Counted from the stretch's first letter, positions 1 through 10,111 are shown. The stretch: DNA of 64,000 nt from Parietichytrium sp. I65-24A (GCA_012862575.1 BLSF01000010.1:620001-684000), one strand, 5' to 3'. Made by a program: numbers and translations. The notes: generated by a model not told the origin, from the letters alone.

Positions 1-2
1 TC

Positions 3-611
3 ATCATCACTAGAAAATTGTACCACCTGCTTGCACTTGCTCTTTTCGGGCCTGCGCTAGTGATCGCTCCGGAATTTTTGGCGCTCTCCTTGGGCATCGC
101 TTGTGCATTGCTTCTTACAATCGAGTATGTTCGTATTTGCCGCATCCCCCCCTTTCGAAGGTGGCTTCACTACTACCTGCGGAGTTATACCGATTCGAGG
201 GACGAAGGTACAACAATTTTAACACACATCTATTTGCTTCTCGGATGTGCTATCCCGCTCTGGCTTTATCCGTGCTGCGGAAATTTCGCATCCTTTGCTG
301 GCTTAGTCATTCTTGGAACTGGAGACGCTGCAGGAGCTATGGTCGGATCCACATGGGGCAAAATCCGCTGGCCTGGCGGCCGCAAGACGGTAGAAGGAAC
401 TGCAGCAGCACTGACCTCGGCTCTTTTTTGCCTGGCGCTTTTCTCACTGGCTATCGCTGAGAACCCGTTCGATCCAAAGCGCTGGTCTGCATTCTTCTTC
501 GCGACGTTCCTTACCTGCATTTTGGAGGCATTTACAAAGCAAATTGACAACCTGATCCTGCCGCTCTTCTTCGCAGCCCTTCTAGCTGGAATCCCAACTG
601 CATCGTCTTGA
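3..611 (+). CDS. DOLK: Dolichol kinase, C-terminal part (5' end outside window)
   Basis: Reading frame 3 is open to the window edge, so only about the last 200 residues of a longer membrane protein are present. The visible part starts with the family motif TRKLYH, continues through several hydrophobic segments, and carries the conserved block GDAAGAMVGSTWGK followed by GGRKTVEG, then a final EAFTKQIDN segment. This order is typical of SEC59/DOLK, the ER enzyme that uses CTP to phosphorylate dolichol and so supplies the lipid carrier for N-glycosylation, GPI anchors and O-mannosylation. The charged/Gly CTP-binding loop and the C-terminal Glu-Asp segment are intact. The stop is TGA at 609-611. 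The nearest downstream gene is an unrelated ArfGAP on the same strand. Family assignment is confident; the start cannot be seen. Confidence 0.85.
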   Translation: MITRKLYHLLALALFGPALVIAPEFLALSLGIACALLLTIEYVRICRIPPFRRWLHYYLRSYTDSRDEGTTILTHIYLLLGCAIPLWLYPCCGNFASFAGLVILGTGDAAGAMVGSTWGKIRWPGGRKTVEGTAAALTSALFCLALFSLAIAENPFDPKRWSAFFFATFLTCILEAFTKQIDNLILPLFFAALLAGIPTASS

Positions 612-1335
612 ACCATAGTTCCTTGGAAGGGAAGACATTGATCCTGGTACTAGTCCCAACATTCAATCATGACCTCTTTTGTTCAATCTCCAAACCACAT
701 CAAACTTCCGGCTTTCCAGCAGCAGCACAACCTCCACCTTGGTTCCGCTTCTAGCTCTCAGCTCTTAGCTTTCAGCATGCTGGCACTCACTCACTCCTCA
801 CTCATTCACTGACCTTGAGAGCATAGAGCATATGCATCGGTTCCTTCCGTCCATAAACCCCAACCTCCTCTCCATCCACTCCATCTCGCCAATTTTCTTG
901 CCATGATAACCAACCCCACATCGAGAGCATCGAGCAAGCCAAGCCACAGCACTATCGCATGCGCTAAGCTTATTTATCATCACAGCACATCACATCACAA
1001 CACAACACCACCTCTTAGCGAATACAGAGAACATGATACAATCAATCAGCAGAGACAGCAAGAGTAAGCAGAGCAAGCAGAGTATCGACGACATAAAGAG
1101 ACAGCGAGAGCAACAGAGGATAGAGGATAGAGAGAGACAGGGCAGTGGGCACAGTGGGCAGACAGTGGGCGAAGCCAAAGTCGAAGAAGGAGGTCTTGTC
1201 ATTGCCGGCCACATCATCACAAGACCGCAAAGCGAAGGTCGACCGATAGCTGAAGGCTGTGAAGGGACGTGCAGATAGTGCAGATAGAGGTGAGAGACTG
1301 TCGAAAGGCGAAGAAGTGCTGGAAAGGACCAAAAG
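612..1335. other. Intergenic region and 5' leader of the ArfGAP gene
   Basis: No gene is supported in these 724 bases. The sequence has C/A-rich runs such as repeated CACATCA and CACAACA around 984-1012, and from about 1030 a purine-rich AGAGACAG-type leader that runs into the ArfGAP start codon. Short frames here show no recognisable domain. Confidence 0.5.
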
Positions 1336-2799
1336 ATGGGAGACGACGCGGAGAAGGTGAAGAAGGCGCTGAGGGCGCTGCTTAAGATGCCGGAGAATCG
1401 CTTGTGCGCGGACTGCCCAATCAAAGGCCCGACATGGGCGAGCATCAACCTTGGCGTGTTTCTATGCCTGCAGTGCTCTGGCATACACCGCAACTTGGGC
1501 GTGCACATATCGCAGGTGAGGTCCACCGAGTTGGACACGTGGAAGCAGCCATGGTACGAGAAGATGAAGGAGATCGGTAATAAAAAAGCTAACGTGTTCT
1601 GGGAAGCGAACATGCCCAAAGATTACAGTGGCAGGCCGTCCGCTGAGGAGTGTGAAGCGCTGTCATACAAGATGAAAAAGTTCATCACTGACAAGTATGA
1701 AAAGAAGCTCTGGGTACCAAAGGAGGGCGCCTCGGGTGGCAAGGACGCAAAGAAGAGCAAGAAAAGCAAGAGTAAAAAGGCACAGCAGTCCGACAGCGAC
1801 AGCAGCTCCGATTCGGATTCGAGCTCGTCTTCGTCGTCATCATCATCTTCTTCGTCGTCGTCAGACGCACCTCCTGTCAAGACGACCAAGAAAAAGTCCG
1901 CTAAAAGCAAGAGCTCCAAGAAACCCGAAGCGGCGAAACCGGCGGGACTTGTCGCGAAGAAGAAGGAGGAGGAGGAGGATTTATTCGGAGATTTTGTGGG
2001 CGGCGCCTCATCTTCTCCTCAGACTAGCCATGCCGTACCAGCCCAACGCCAGGGTGTCGTTGATGGTTTTGCTAACATGAGCCTTGGCGGCCCGCAACAG
2101 CAGCATCAACCTCAAAATCCGGCGCCCTCTGCCCCCCCACCTGCGCCACAGCCCTCGAAGGGTATCGACTTGGCATCCCTTTACTCGCAGGGCAGCGGGG
2201 CAGGGACCACTTACGGCCGTGGGAACGGTCTCCAATACGGAATGCAACAACAGTACCCATCTCAACAACAGCAGTATCAGCAACAACCACAACAGCCATT
2301 CATGCAACAGCAGCCCCAGCGACAGCCGCAGCAGCAACAGCAGCAGTTTTACCCTGGACAGCAACCTCAGTCCTTTGGCCAACAACAGCAGAACCCTGGC
2401 ATGTATGGTAGACCTGCGCAAATGCAAATGCCATCGCAGCAGCAAATGTATCCGCCGCAAATGCAGCAGCAAATGCGTCCGCAGCAACCGTCACAGCAGG
2501 CTATGCAACATCCGCAACAGCAAGGCATGCAACATCAGCAACAACCAAACGCGCAGAGAATGATGCAGGCTCCCCAGCAGCAAATGGGAAACATGCCGCA
2601 GCAAATGAACGGCTCCCAACATCAGCAACAAATGTGGCCGCAGCAACCCCAGGCCCAAATGGGTTATGGTAATATGCATCAGCAGCAGATGCATCAACAG
2701 GGTGGATACCAGCAGCAGCAACAGCAGCGCCCGCCTCAGCAACAACAGCAGCAACAGCAGAAGCCTCAGTCCTTTGATCCATTCTCGAGTATCATGTAA
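1336..2799 (+). CDS. ArfGAP of the SMAP/AGD5 type with Gln-rich adaptor-binding tail
   Basis: 487-residue GTPase-activating protein for Arf, expected to act on clathrin-coated membranes. The N-terminal ArfGAP domain (about 8-130) has the zinc finger C24-x2-C27-x16-C44-x2-C47 and the arginine finger R52 in GIHRNLG. Residues from about 130 are Lys-rich, then there is an Asp/Ser tract ending in a run of serines (about 152-178). DLFGDF at 215-220 resembles a clathrin/adaptor-binding element, and the rest is Gln/Met/Pro-rich low complexity. The protein ends SFDPFSSIM; a DPF motif is a known ligand of the AP-2 alpha ear. The ATG at 1336 places the domain close to the N-terminus, as in the family. 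The gene converges on the jouberin gene with 138 bp between stops. Catalytic identity is firm; the adaptor motifs are inference. Confidence 0.88.
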   Translation: MGDDAEKVKKALRALLKMPENRLCADCPIKGPTWASINLGVFLCLQCSGIHRNLGVHISQVRSTELDTWKQPWYEKMKEIGNKKANVFWEANMPKDYSGRPSAEECEALSYKMKKFITDKYEKKLWVPKEGASGGKDAKKSKKSKSKKAQQSDSDSSSDSDSSSSSSSSSSSSSSSDAPPVKTTKKKSAKSKSSKKPEAAKPAGLVAKKKEEEEDLFGDFVGGASSSPQTSHAVPAQRQGVVDGFANMSLGGPQQQHQPQNPAPSAPPPAPQPSKGIDLASLYSQGSGAGTTYGRGNGLQYGMQQQYPSQQQQYQQQPQQPFMQQQPQRQPQQQQQQFYPGQQPQSFGQQQQNPGMYGRPAQMQMPSQQQMYPPQMQQQMRPQQPSQQAMQHPQQQGMQHQQQPNAQRMMQAPQQQMGNMPQQMNGSQHQQQMWPQQPQAQMGYGNMHQQQMHQQGGYQQQQQQRPPQQQQQQQQKPQSFDPFSSIM

Positions 2800-2937
2800 T
2801 ATTACGAAAATGTTCAGGTCCTCCCTCCAACCTAATTTTGTCGTTCCCACGCGATTTGATTAGCTTTCTTTTTTTACAGTTAACTAAAATAGCCCAGATC
2901 CAGAAGTTATGTTCAAAAGCAGTGTTTCTGTTTTTCA

Positions 2938-5900
2938 TTACAAATCTTCGTCAGAATTCTCCGATTCGCTCTGCTCGCTCGAATCTCTCGAAGCCTTTTC
3001 GCTCGAGAGATTGGAAGACCGAAGCTTTGCAAGTCTTTCGCGCAAAGAATCCAGGCCTTTGACCTGTCCTGAAGTTAGTGCTCCATTCTTCTCGGATTCG
3101 TTCGCGTCTGCGCCCGCGTCGGAATCGTGGCCCTCATCATCACTGTTCAGAATTGCGCTCATTGTTGTCGACATTCTACGCCGTTGAGACGTGCTCGGGG
3201 TAGTAGGAACCGGGTCCTTCTTGGCTGCTGTGGAGCGAAAAACTGCCAGGGTGGATGTGAGGATTTCCGTGTCCCTGGCTTCCTCCTCTTCTTCCACCTC
3301 CGCCGCCGTCTTGAGAGGCTTTGCGCCTATTTCCCGCGTATCACGCAGTGCCTCGTACAGCAAGATAGGGCAATTCCCGTTAAAGGAACAGAGGGCCAAG
3401 AGATGCTGCTCGGGGTGCCATGAAAGCGACGAAATTGGCTTAGGAAAGCCGTACTTCCAAGTGGAGCCGGAAAGCTGCCCATCGTTGGTGGACCACACAA
3501 AAGGTTTGCCACTCTCACTTCCAGAGACAACGTACCGCCCATCAGGAGAGAACGAGGCACGGATTAGACTTTGAGAAACAGGAGCGCCAATGAAGCCTTC
3601 GTGGACCTTGGTATATCTGCGCAATTCGAAGAGGCGAATAACGTTTTGTTGAGCAGAAACAAGAAGAAGACGCTCAATCGGGTGAACTTGAACAGTAGTG
3701 ATTGCCCTTCCCTTCAATTCTGGGTCCTCGATCTTTCGAGCGACGTGCCAGGCGTCCGGGTTGGACGCTTGGCGGCCAGTCTCCAGTCGCCATACTATTA
3801 CGATTCCGTCTGCATCACCTGAAATCAATCGATTCCCATCATTCGTGAAGCACAGCGAGTTTATGTTTGCCTTGTGGTGTGCCCTCCCAAAGTCCAATTG
3901 ACCACTTTTCCCCAGAGGTTTCCCAGTCGAAGCATCCCATAGACGTACAAAGCCGTCGTATGATCCTGTCGCGACAACTGCAGGGTCCTTCGACGACGGA
4001 TGGAACTGCGCCGTGTAAACATATGTGGGTGGGAAATGTTGCAGGACGAACTCGCAGTGTGCCGTCCCTACCCCTCCACTGCCCTCACTTCGTGTCGCGC
4101 GAGCGTGCTTGTTATAAGACGCCTCTTTCCTAGCCTTTTCTTGCTCACTATTACCTCTTTTCGCACGACTGTTCTCCTTCTCTTGGTCGTCACTTCCATT
4201 CGGACTCTTGCTTTCCGTCGCAAGCTTACTTTGGCCACATGGAATGTACCATATTTTGCTCGTGCCATCCGCCGAAGCAGAAACAAGTCGAAGACCATCA
4301 TCGGCGCTATCCTCGTCCACCATTTGCCACGAGAGCTCGTATATGAGCTCATGATGACCATGAAGATTGTATCTTAGACTGAACGTGGTGGTCTCGAAGA
4401 TCTTAATTGAAAATATTCGCCCTTCAGCACAAGCCGCAGCGAGATACTGTCCATCTGGGCTAAATTGAACATCAAAACATCCTTGAACCCCGGTCGCAAG
4501 CCGACCCACAAGATGGTGAGGAATTATGCAAGGCTCGTGTTTCATGCGATGTCGCCGCGCCACCAACAAGGCAGACTCGGACTTGAATTTGTTGCCGGCA
4601 TCGGCTGCGGAAGCGTTCCCGACGTTTCCTGCCAAGAGGTCTTCTAGATCAAGCTCCCCACGCTCCACTTCTAAGGAGTGCAATGGTCTACGCTCCACGA
4701 CGGTTTGATCACCCATACCCGCGGCTGACACTGCGACTTGAATGCAAGAAGGGTATCTTGTCCGCCTCAATAAACGGTACGCATGAAACACTTTTGGCCC
4801 ATCTCCTGGTGTCGTTTCGCGCTCCATCATGTTTGACACGGCTCGGTACGCCCACGTGCTCGACGGATATTTGAAGAGCTGCAAACGAGTTGCTTTTGGC
4901 TCTTCGTCAGGTTTAAGGCCAACTGCGAAATTAGGTGTTCCAGCAGAGCTGACAAGCTTTAAGAATCCCCAAGCGATCTGATAAAAGCCGTCACCCTGAA
5001 GCAAGACGTCCTGGTCGATGGAAGGGCCAAAGTCAAGCACTTCAAAGAAAAGAAGTGCATTTGGCCTGGTCAAGTGCTCCACAGGAACATTGAAAATGAG
5101 AGGCGCGTGTGACTTCCACTCTGCGCTAAAATTATCACCCTTGCTGGACCTCAAGTTGCATGGTTCTGTAACCTGTGGTGGGATCACCGCTGTGCGAGTA
5201 GACTCGCGATGACACCGAAAAGCCGATTGTTTTTCTTTCTGAGTTCCAGAAGCACGCGAACTGGCCTTCGAGCTACCTTCTAAAGTGTTTACGGCTGCCA
5301 CTTTCGCTCTTGCTTTCGAATAATATCGCCCGGTGCAACCGTCCACAATACTCACTCTTACGACCGGATGGTTTATCCATCCGTCCCCCTGAAGACTTGG
5401 GACGCTGTGGACATGAACCCGAAGAACAGCGGTGTCATGTTGCGCAACCTTGTCGAAGGAATCTGAGCTCTCGTCCGTAGGCATAAGCGGCCTTAGCCCG
5501 ACCCCAGCAATAAAATCTGCAACCCCGCCCAACGTGTTCGATTGCAGCGCTTTCCATAAAAGATTCGTCGACACCTCTGACACGCAAGATGATAAACTAA
5601 ATCTCTGCATTGACTGAAATACTGTGCGCGTCCCAACTTGCCCACCACCCACGTTAGACCCTTTCAGGTGCTCTCGCTCTTCATCAATCTGCTCATCTTC
5701 GTCCTCCTCCTCTTCGTTGTCGTTATTCGTCCCCTTCTTCCGGCTCTTGGCTCGTGCGCGGGAATCCTCTCCGCTGCTCTTCTTCTTCTTCTTGCTCTTT
5801 TTCATACTGGAGCCAATCTCTTTCTGCTTTTCCGCCGTGTTCCCAACTCCTTCGTCCAGATCCTCGTCATCATCTAAACCTGGCCTCGGCAACTTTCTCC

Positions 5901-6039
5901 GAGACTCGCCAAGCTCTTCATCACCGTTTTTCCTTCTGCTCTCCTTCCTCCTGCTGCTCGACCGCTTCTTGTTGCTGCTCGACTTGCTCCTGCCGCTTGA
6001 CGTGCTGCTCCTGCGGCTCTGCCGTTCCACGTCCTCCAT
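2938..6039 (-). CDS. AHI1: Jouberin/AHI1-like ciliary WD40 protein
   Basis: 1033-residue protein read from the ATG at 6039; the frame is open a little further up but only from a GTG. Residues 1-130 are Arg/Ser/Lys-rich and disordered. A C2-like region (about 205-465) contains LLFFEVLDFG, close to the matching region of AHI1. Seven WD40 repeats follow (about 505-890), starting PHHLVGRLATGVQGCFDVQF and including GHHELIYELSW, as in human jouberin. The C-terminus is an acidic/Ser tail and lacks the SH3 domain of vertebrate AHI1. AHI1 works at the ciliary transition zone with the NPHP/MKS modules, so this gene implies a ciliated life stage. The 5' side carries an 8-bp tandem repeat close to the start. 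Other WD40 families lack the N-terminal C2-like part, which supports this call. Confidence 0.82.
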   Translation of the reverse strand: MEDVERQSRRSSTSSGRSKSSSNKKRSSSRRKESRRKNGDEELGESRRKLPRPGLDDDEDLDEGVGNTAEKQKEIGSSMKKSKKKKKSSGEDSRARAKSRKKGTNNDNEEEEDEDEQIDEEREHLKGSNVGGGQVGTRTVFQSMQRFSLSSCVSEVSTNLLWKALQSNTLGGVADFIAGVGLRPLMPTDESSDSFDKVAQHDTAVLRVHVHSVPSLQGDGWINHPVVRVSIVDGCTGRYYSKARAKVAAVNTLEGSSKASSRASGTQKEKQSAFRCHRESTRTAVIPPQVTEPCNLRSSKGDNFSAEWKSHAPLIFNVPVEHLTRPNALLFFEVLDFGPSIDQDVLLQGDGFYQIAWGFLKLVSSAGTPNFAVGLKPDEEPKATRLQLFKYPSSTWAYRAVSNMMERETTPGDGPKVFHAYRLLRRTRYPSCIQVAVSAAGMGDQTVVERRPLHSLEVERGELDLEDLLAGNVGNASAADAGNKFKSESALLVARRHRMKHEPCIIPHHLVGRLATGVQGCFDVQFSPDGQYLAAACAEGRIFSIKIFETTTFSLRYNLHGHHELIYELSWQMVDEDSADDGLRLVSASADGTSKIWYIPCGQSKLATESKSPNGSDDQEKENSRAKRGNSEQEKARKEASYNKHARATRSEGSGGVGTAHCEFVLQHFPPTYVYTAQFHPSSKDPAVVATGSYDGFVRLWDASTGKPLGKSGQLDFGRAHHKANINSLCFTNDGNRLISGDADGIVIVWRLETGRQASNPDAWHVARKIEDPELKGRAITTVQVHPIERLLLVSAQQNVIRLFELRRYTKVHEGFIGAPVSQSLIRASFSPDGRYVVSGSESGKPFVWSTNDGQLSGSTWKYGFPKPISSLSWHPEQHLLALCSFNGNCPILLYEALRDTREIGAKPLKTAAEVEEEEEARDTEILTSTLAVFRSTAAKKDPVPTTPSTSQRRRMSTTMSAILNSDDEGHDSDAGADANESEKNGALTSGQVKGLDSLRERLAKLRSSNLSSEKASRDSSEQSESENSDEDL

Positions 6040-6093
6040 TTCCACGACCCAACTCACCTCTTCTTCCTTTCCGTTCCTTCTTTCTCTCTTTCC

Positions 6094-6138
6094 TTCACGC
6101 TGTCACGCTGTCACGCTGTCACGCTGTCACGCTGTTAC
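6094..6138. repeat. 8-bp tandem repeat (TCACGCTG) upstream of jouberin
   Basis: Five near-perfect copies of the octamer TCACGCTG lie about 55-100 bp upstream of the jouberin ATG, followed by a diverged copy with TTACGCG. A CAAG/CAGG tetranucleotide run follows at about 6161-6185. The region is probably in the leader or core promoter. Confidence 0.8.
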
Positions 6139-7105
6139 GCGTGGGAGAGAGTGTGCGAGCACCAAGCAAGCAAGCAAGCAGGCAAACAAAGCAACCAGCT
6201 CTGCTTTGAGCTCAGGCAAGCCGCGCAGACGACGCAAAGAGATGGAGAGAGAGGTCGAGAGGTTGGGATCGCGTGCGATGCTGTCGGTGGTGGCCCAAAG
6301 CATCGAAGACGACGAAGACGACGAAGACGAAGACGAAGAGAGGGTCAGATGCAGCCGCGTGGAAGAAATATGGACGCGGTTGCTTCTGACGGCTGCTTGC
6401 CTTCGCGAGTCAATGAGTTTTTCAGAGAAAAGAGGGAGTGAACACGGACGTGGAGCGCACAAATGGCTGCGAATGGAATCGAAAGTGAGTGAAATGAGAA
6501 GAGAAAGGCTTTCGATGAACGTTTGCTTTTGACTGACAGATTATATAATCCATTCGGGTCGTACAAGTAGAGCGCAGAAGAGTGTTGGTGTCATGGAGAG
6601 AGAAAAGATTGGGCCTTCAAGGTCCGACTGAAACGCAATCATTCATAACGTTGAGCTTTCTTCTTCATCTCGAAGACACGAAACGAAACGAGATAACAAA
6701 TACTCCCAAAAAGTTCTTTCTCAATCAATGAAAAGCCAAATGAACTGAATTTTGATTTGCTCACAGTCAATCAGTCAATGCTGTTCTCAAAGACACAAGA
6801 ATCGACCTCGCGCCAGTGTAACCATGTAATTTCTCACCGGTCAAAAACGAACCTTCCTTGTTCGCGAACAACCGAACTAAACCTCCTCCGCACTGCCGCC
6901 GGTGCTAGTAACCTTCGCGCCACCGGTTTGGTTGGTTCGCCTCACGACTCTTTGCATTCTGTTCATTCTATGAATGTGGAAAAGAGCACACGTAACGTAT
7001 GAAGAGTGTCCTCGAGTACAGACTTGCGCAAGAGTGCTGTGGGATTAGAATTGAATAGAGGCTTGCCTTCGTGAAGGAGTTAGGAGGGCGTGGACAAGGA
7101 GAAGA
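6139..7105. other. Divergent promoter region between jouberin and PDCD2-like genes
   Basis: These roughly 970 bases separate two divergently transcribed genes. They include a purine tract of GACGAAGACGAAGA type around 6305-6340 and ordinary mixed sequence elsewhere. I see no further gene, although several short open frames cross the purine tract. Confidence 0.5.
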
Positions 7106-8470
7106 ATGGTGGAAGGAGAGATGGACAGGGTGGAGCTGGGGTTTCTGGAGGAAATAGCACTGGAAGGCGACGAAGACTTTGACGGTGACTTTGTCATGCA
7201 TGAAGATGGGAACTGGACAAGATGGGGAGATGGGCTTGCTGGGGGCGAACCTTCGTGGTTGTACCCCTTCAAGGACGAATCGACTGCGGCTGAAGCCGTG
7301 AAATGCGAGAAATGTTCCAAGCCGATGTCGTTCTTGGTGCAGTTTTACGCGCCTCTCGATGCAAAGCAGGCGTTCCATCGAAGCTTGGTGCTCTTGGTGT
7401 GCAGAAATAGCGGTTGCGAAGGACAAGCAAAGGCGCTGCGGGCTCAGCTGCCAAGAAAAAACCCTTATTACGATCCTGACTGCGAAGACGAAGACGAGGA
7501 TGTTGATCTTCTCTATGATCTTCAGAATGCGCCTAGGGTTGCCCTTGGAGCCCCGTTTAGACGGCTCAAAATTGTCACAGAAACAGAGGCAAATGATGAG
7601 GAAGAAGCACTCAAGCACGAGTGCAAAGTTTGCAAGAAGCCTAGCTCGGTAAGGTGCCCATCATGCAAAGCTGCATACTACTGCAGTGCAGAACATCAGA
7701 TGAAGGACCTGGCAGCGCACGAAGCTGCCTGCAAGGCCAGTGAGGATAACAAGCACGTTCTTGCGCAAATGCATAACATGAATGTGGATAGCGACAGCGA
7801 CGAAGACACAATGGAGGTCGCGGCCTCAAATTCTGAGAGTAAGAAAGGCGCATCATTAGCTGATAAAAAGTGTAACGTGTGCCTGGGACCCGCAATGTCA
7901 ATGTGCAGCGAGTGCAAATGCACACACTATTGCTCGAGGGAACACCAGACCGAAGACTGGCCAAAACACAAAACCTATTGTAAGAATCTAAAGGAAGCCG
8001 CGCAAGCGGGTGGTGATGGGGCGAAAACAAATGGTGATGGCAAGTCGGACGAGGATTTCACCCAGGAAGATTTTGACGAGCTCATCGTTCAGGGGCAGAG
8101 CAAAGAGGTGAAAGAAAAAATGAAGCGTGATCCAGTATTTGAAGCGTTTCAGGAGCGGATATCCAGAGAGCCAAGCCAGTGCATTCGGTATTGTCGATGG
8201 ACAGAGGCCAAAGCCGACGCAGACGGCGAGTGTGGCAATGCTTTGGGGCCACTGTGGGTATCCTCCACAAGTCAGTGCAACGATGCCCCAGCTTGCTCAA
8301 AATGCGGCTCAAAGCGACTATTTGAGCTTCAAGTCTTGCCACAGGCTCTGCATTTCTTGGGTGAGTCCGACTTGGACTTTGGTACGATTTGCGTTTTTAC
8401 TTGCTCAAAGAGCTGCGAGCTTCAAGACAAAGAGCACGCAGCTGAATACGCGTACGTGCAGCCTAGTTGA
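7106..8470 (+). CDS. PDCD2/TSR4-like ribosome-assembly protein with two MYND fingers
   Basis: 454-residue protein of the programmed-cell-death-2 family (yeast Tsr4, fly Zfrp8), cytosolic chaperones for the small-subunit protein uS5 (Rps2). The N-terminal part has the typical LGFLEE start, a GGEPSWL motif near 46-52 and a CxxC pair at C67/C70. Two MYND zinc fingers follow: C173-C209, with YYCSAEHQ, and C256-C292, with HYCSREHQ. The PDCD2 C-terminal domain (about 342-454) has further Cys pairs such as CSKC at 397-400, and ends near the stop as in homologs. Most PDCD2 proteins have one MYND finger or none (TSR4, PDCD2L), so the second is unusual; an acidic linker (228-235) separates the two. The ATG at 7106 is the first Met of the domain. 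Confidence 0.85.
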   Translation: MVEGEMDRVELGFLEEIALEGDEDFDGDFVMHEDGNWTRWGDGLAGGEPSWLYPFKDESTAAEAVKCEKCSKPMSFLVQFYAPLDAKQAFHRSLVLLVCRNSGCEGQAKALRAQLPRKNPYYDPDCEDEDEDVDLLYDLQNAPRVALGAPFRRLKIVTETEANDEEEALKHECKVCKKPSSVRCPSCKAAYYCSAEHQMKDLAAHEAACKASEDNKHVLAQMHNMNVDSDSDEDTMEVAASNSESKKGASLADKKCNVCLGPAMSMCSECKCTHYCSREHQTEDWPKHKTYCKNLKEAAQAGGDGAKTNGDGKSDEDFTQEDFDELIVQGQSKEVKEKMKRDPVFEAFQERISREPSQCIRYCRWTEAKADADGECGNALGPLWVSSTSQCNDAPACSKCGSKRLFELQVLPQALHFLGESDLDFGTICVFTCSKSCELQDKEHAAEYAYVQPS

Positions 8471-8839
8471 ACGTACGTTCTAAACGGCAGTTTAGGCATG
8501 CAAGACTTTGAGTTTTTTTAAGCAGGAACAAAATTGTATCTGCGAAGAAAGGAAGGGATGTGACAAACAATATTATACATACACGTATTTGACTGAGTAG
8601 CTAGCTAGCAGGCCAAGAAAGAGAGGCGCTGCAATCAATGTACGAGACGAGTTAAAAAAAAATCAAAAATGCACAAACAAAGGAACAAATGTCAAACAAA
8701 TCCGGGTTCATAGTCGAAACCACACTGGGCTCTGCTCCGCGAGCGCAGTCAAATACCGTGTCTACAGCTTTTCGAGAGCATGGGTCTTTCTCAATGCGCG
8801 CCCACGCTGACTCTCTCAATGCTGAAGGTGAGGCGCATA
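8471..8839. other. Convergent intergenic region
   Basis: About 370 bases between two convergent stop codons. There is an A-rich stretch near 8650-8670 and a GCTAGCTAGC run near 8600-8610. No gene is seen. Confidence 0.5.
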
Positions 8840-10111
8840 TTACAATCCATTGCTATCGAGGGCACCAAGCCGCTTGCGTTGTTTTGTCTTCTTGTTGACC
8901 ATCGTGTCAGTGGACTGAGAGGCGGTTGCAAGCGCCTCTTCCAATTTTCGAATTCGATCTTCCTTGGACTTGAGCATGCAGTCTTTTTCCTCAAGCTGTC
9001 TTTGCAGGTCCGACAAAGTTTGAGAGTACGAAGTGGGAGTCTGGTCCTTCAAGGACGTCGCGCTTTCTACTCGATCATAAGCACGAGGTGCTCCATTAAG
9101 ACTACAGTTTTCTTTCGAGGTTCCGGAAACAGCTTTGGGCTTGCGTGAATGACTTTTGGCTTTCCCAGTAGTACTCTTATTCTTCGACTTTGCCTGGAAA
9201 TTTGGCGGAATTCTCGCAATCGGGTAATCTGGCAGCGCCAGAGGTGCGCGATAGGGGGTTTGAGTGGAGCTGCTGCTGGGCAGAGGCAACGTTGCGCTCC
9301 ACTCGGGCAAGCTAATTGCAGAGCTGTGAGCTGCATGCAGAGTCGGGTTTTCCTGAAGCGAGAGGAGCAGCTCGACTGCATTTCCATGATCAACAAGGGT
9401 CGGCGGTTTGGGCAATGGAGGCGGGTCCGCCTCAGTCTTTACGACAGTGCTAGCTTCTTTTTTTGGCGCGGGAGAAGATGGAGCAGGCGACGGGGAAGCT
9501 GCAGGAGTTGTGACTTGGATTGGTCCAAAGAGTCGATTTACTAGACTTGCATTGCCTTCTTGATATTGCTGCATCGCCACAGCCATTAGGGGCACCGGAA
9601 CAGATGGTGTCGCGATCACCATCCTTTTGCCATTATCCGCCATAAAGGAATCAGTAGGATCATCCCCCGAGCGAAAAGGTAAGAACCTGCGCAGACGGTG
9701 TCTTTTCACTTCGTCGAATGTCTTCTTCTTGTTAGGCTTGGACGACTCCTTCACATACTCGGACTGGTCCCAAAATCTGCTGGGAAAGTGCACCCACCTC
9801 ACGAAGTAGTGATAGCGCAAAAAGTTGGGCTTTCCCAATTCAGATTCGGCTATTCCCAGATGCTTCAGCCATCTCTCGCGGACTCGGATTCCGCCGGTCA
9901 CTCTTTCTGGTGGTGGCAGCAAGAACAACTTGGAGTGCATGCCATGGTCTTTGAGCATCTGGTCAAGTTGCCTACACACGCTCTCGCTGCCTCTAAAAAG
10001 CTCACAAAGACAGCAAGATTTCCCCGAACGTCTTCTTCCAACGCGTTTGCCCATCAAATCGCCATCGTCTGCAGCGATGTCTCGCGCTTGCTCCGCGCTC
10101 GCACTTTCCAT
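8840..10111 (-). CDS. Unrecognised protein with Cys-rich N-terminus and C-terminal coiled coil
   Basis: 423-residue protein whose family I do not recognise. The N-terminus is basic (GKRVGRRRSGK, 21-31) and then has a Cys cluster (C33, C34, C36, C46) followed by a His/Trp/aromatic segment, including FLRYHYFVRWVHFPSRFW at about 97-114. This could be a small zinc-binding or DNA-binding fold. Its FP...W pattern recalls THAP fingers, but the THAP C-x2-H pair is not evident. Residues 200-345 are Pro/Ser/Thr-rich and probably disordered, with a basic stretch rich in KSKNK. Residues about 370-410 (LSDLQRQLEEKDCMLKSKED) predict a coiled coil. The very basic ends suggest a nuclear protein, which is inference. 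The ATG at 10111 is in good context and the frame is uninterrupted. Confidence 0.7.
   Translation of the reverse strand: MESASAEQARDIAADDGDLMGKRVGRRRSGKSCCLCELFRGSESVCRQLDQMLKDHGMHSKLFLLPPPERVTGGIRVRERWLKHLGIAESELGKPNFLRYHYFVRWVHFPSRFWDQSEYVKESSKPNKKKTFDEVKRHRLRRFLPFRSGDDPTDSFMADNGKRMVIATPSVPVPLMAVAMQQYQEGNASLVNRLFGPIQVTTPAASPSPAPSSPAPKKEASTVVKTEADPPPLPKPPTLVDHGNAVELLLSLQENPTLHAAHSSAISLPEWSATLPLPSSSSTQTPYRAPLALPDYPIARIPPNFQAKSKNKSTTGKAKSHSRKPKAVSGTSKENCSLNGAPRAYDRVESATSLKDQTPTSYSQTLSDLQRQLEEKDCMLKSKEDRIRKLEEALATASQSTDTMVNKKTKQRKRLGALDSNGL

Noticed and set aside
1697-2563. Other frames inside the ArfGAP low-complexity region
   Set aside because: Gln/Ser repeat codons keep alternative frames open; the ArfGAP frame explains the region.
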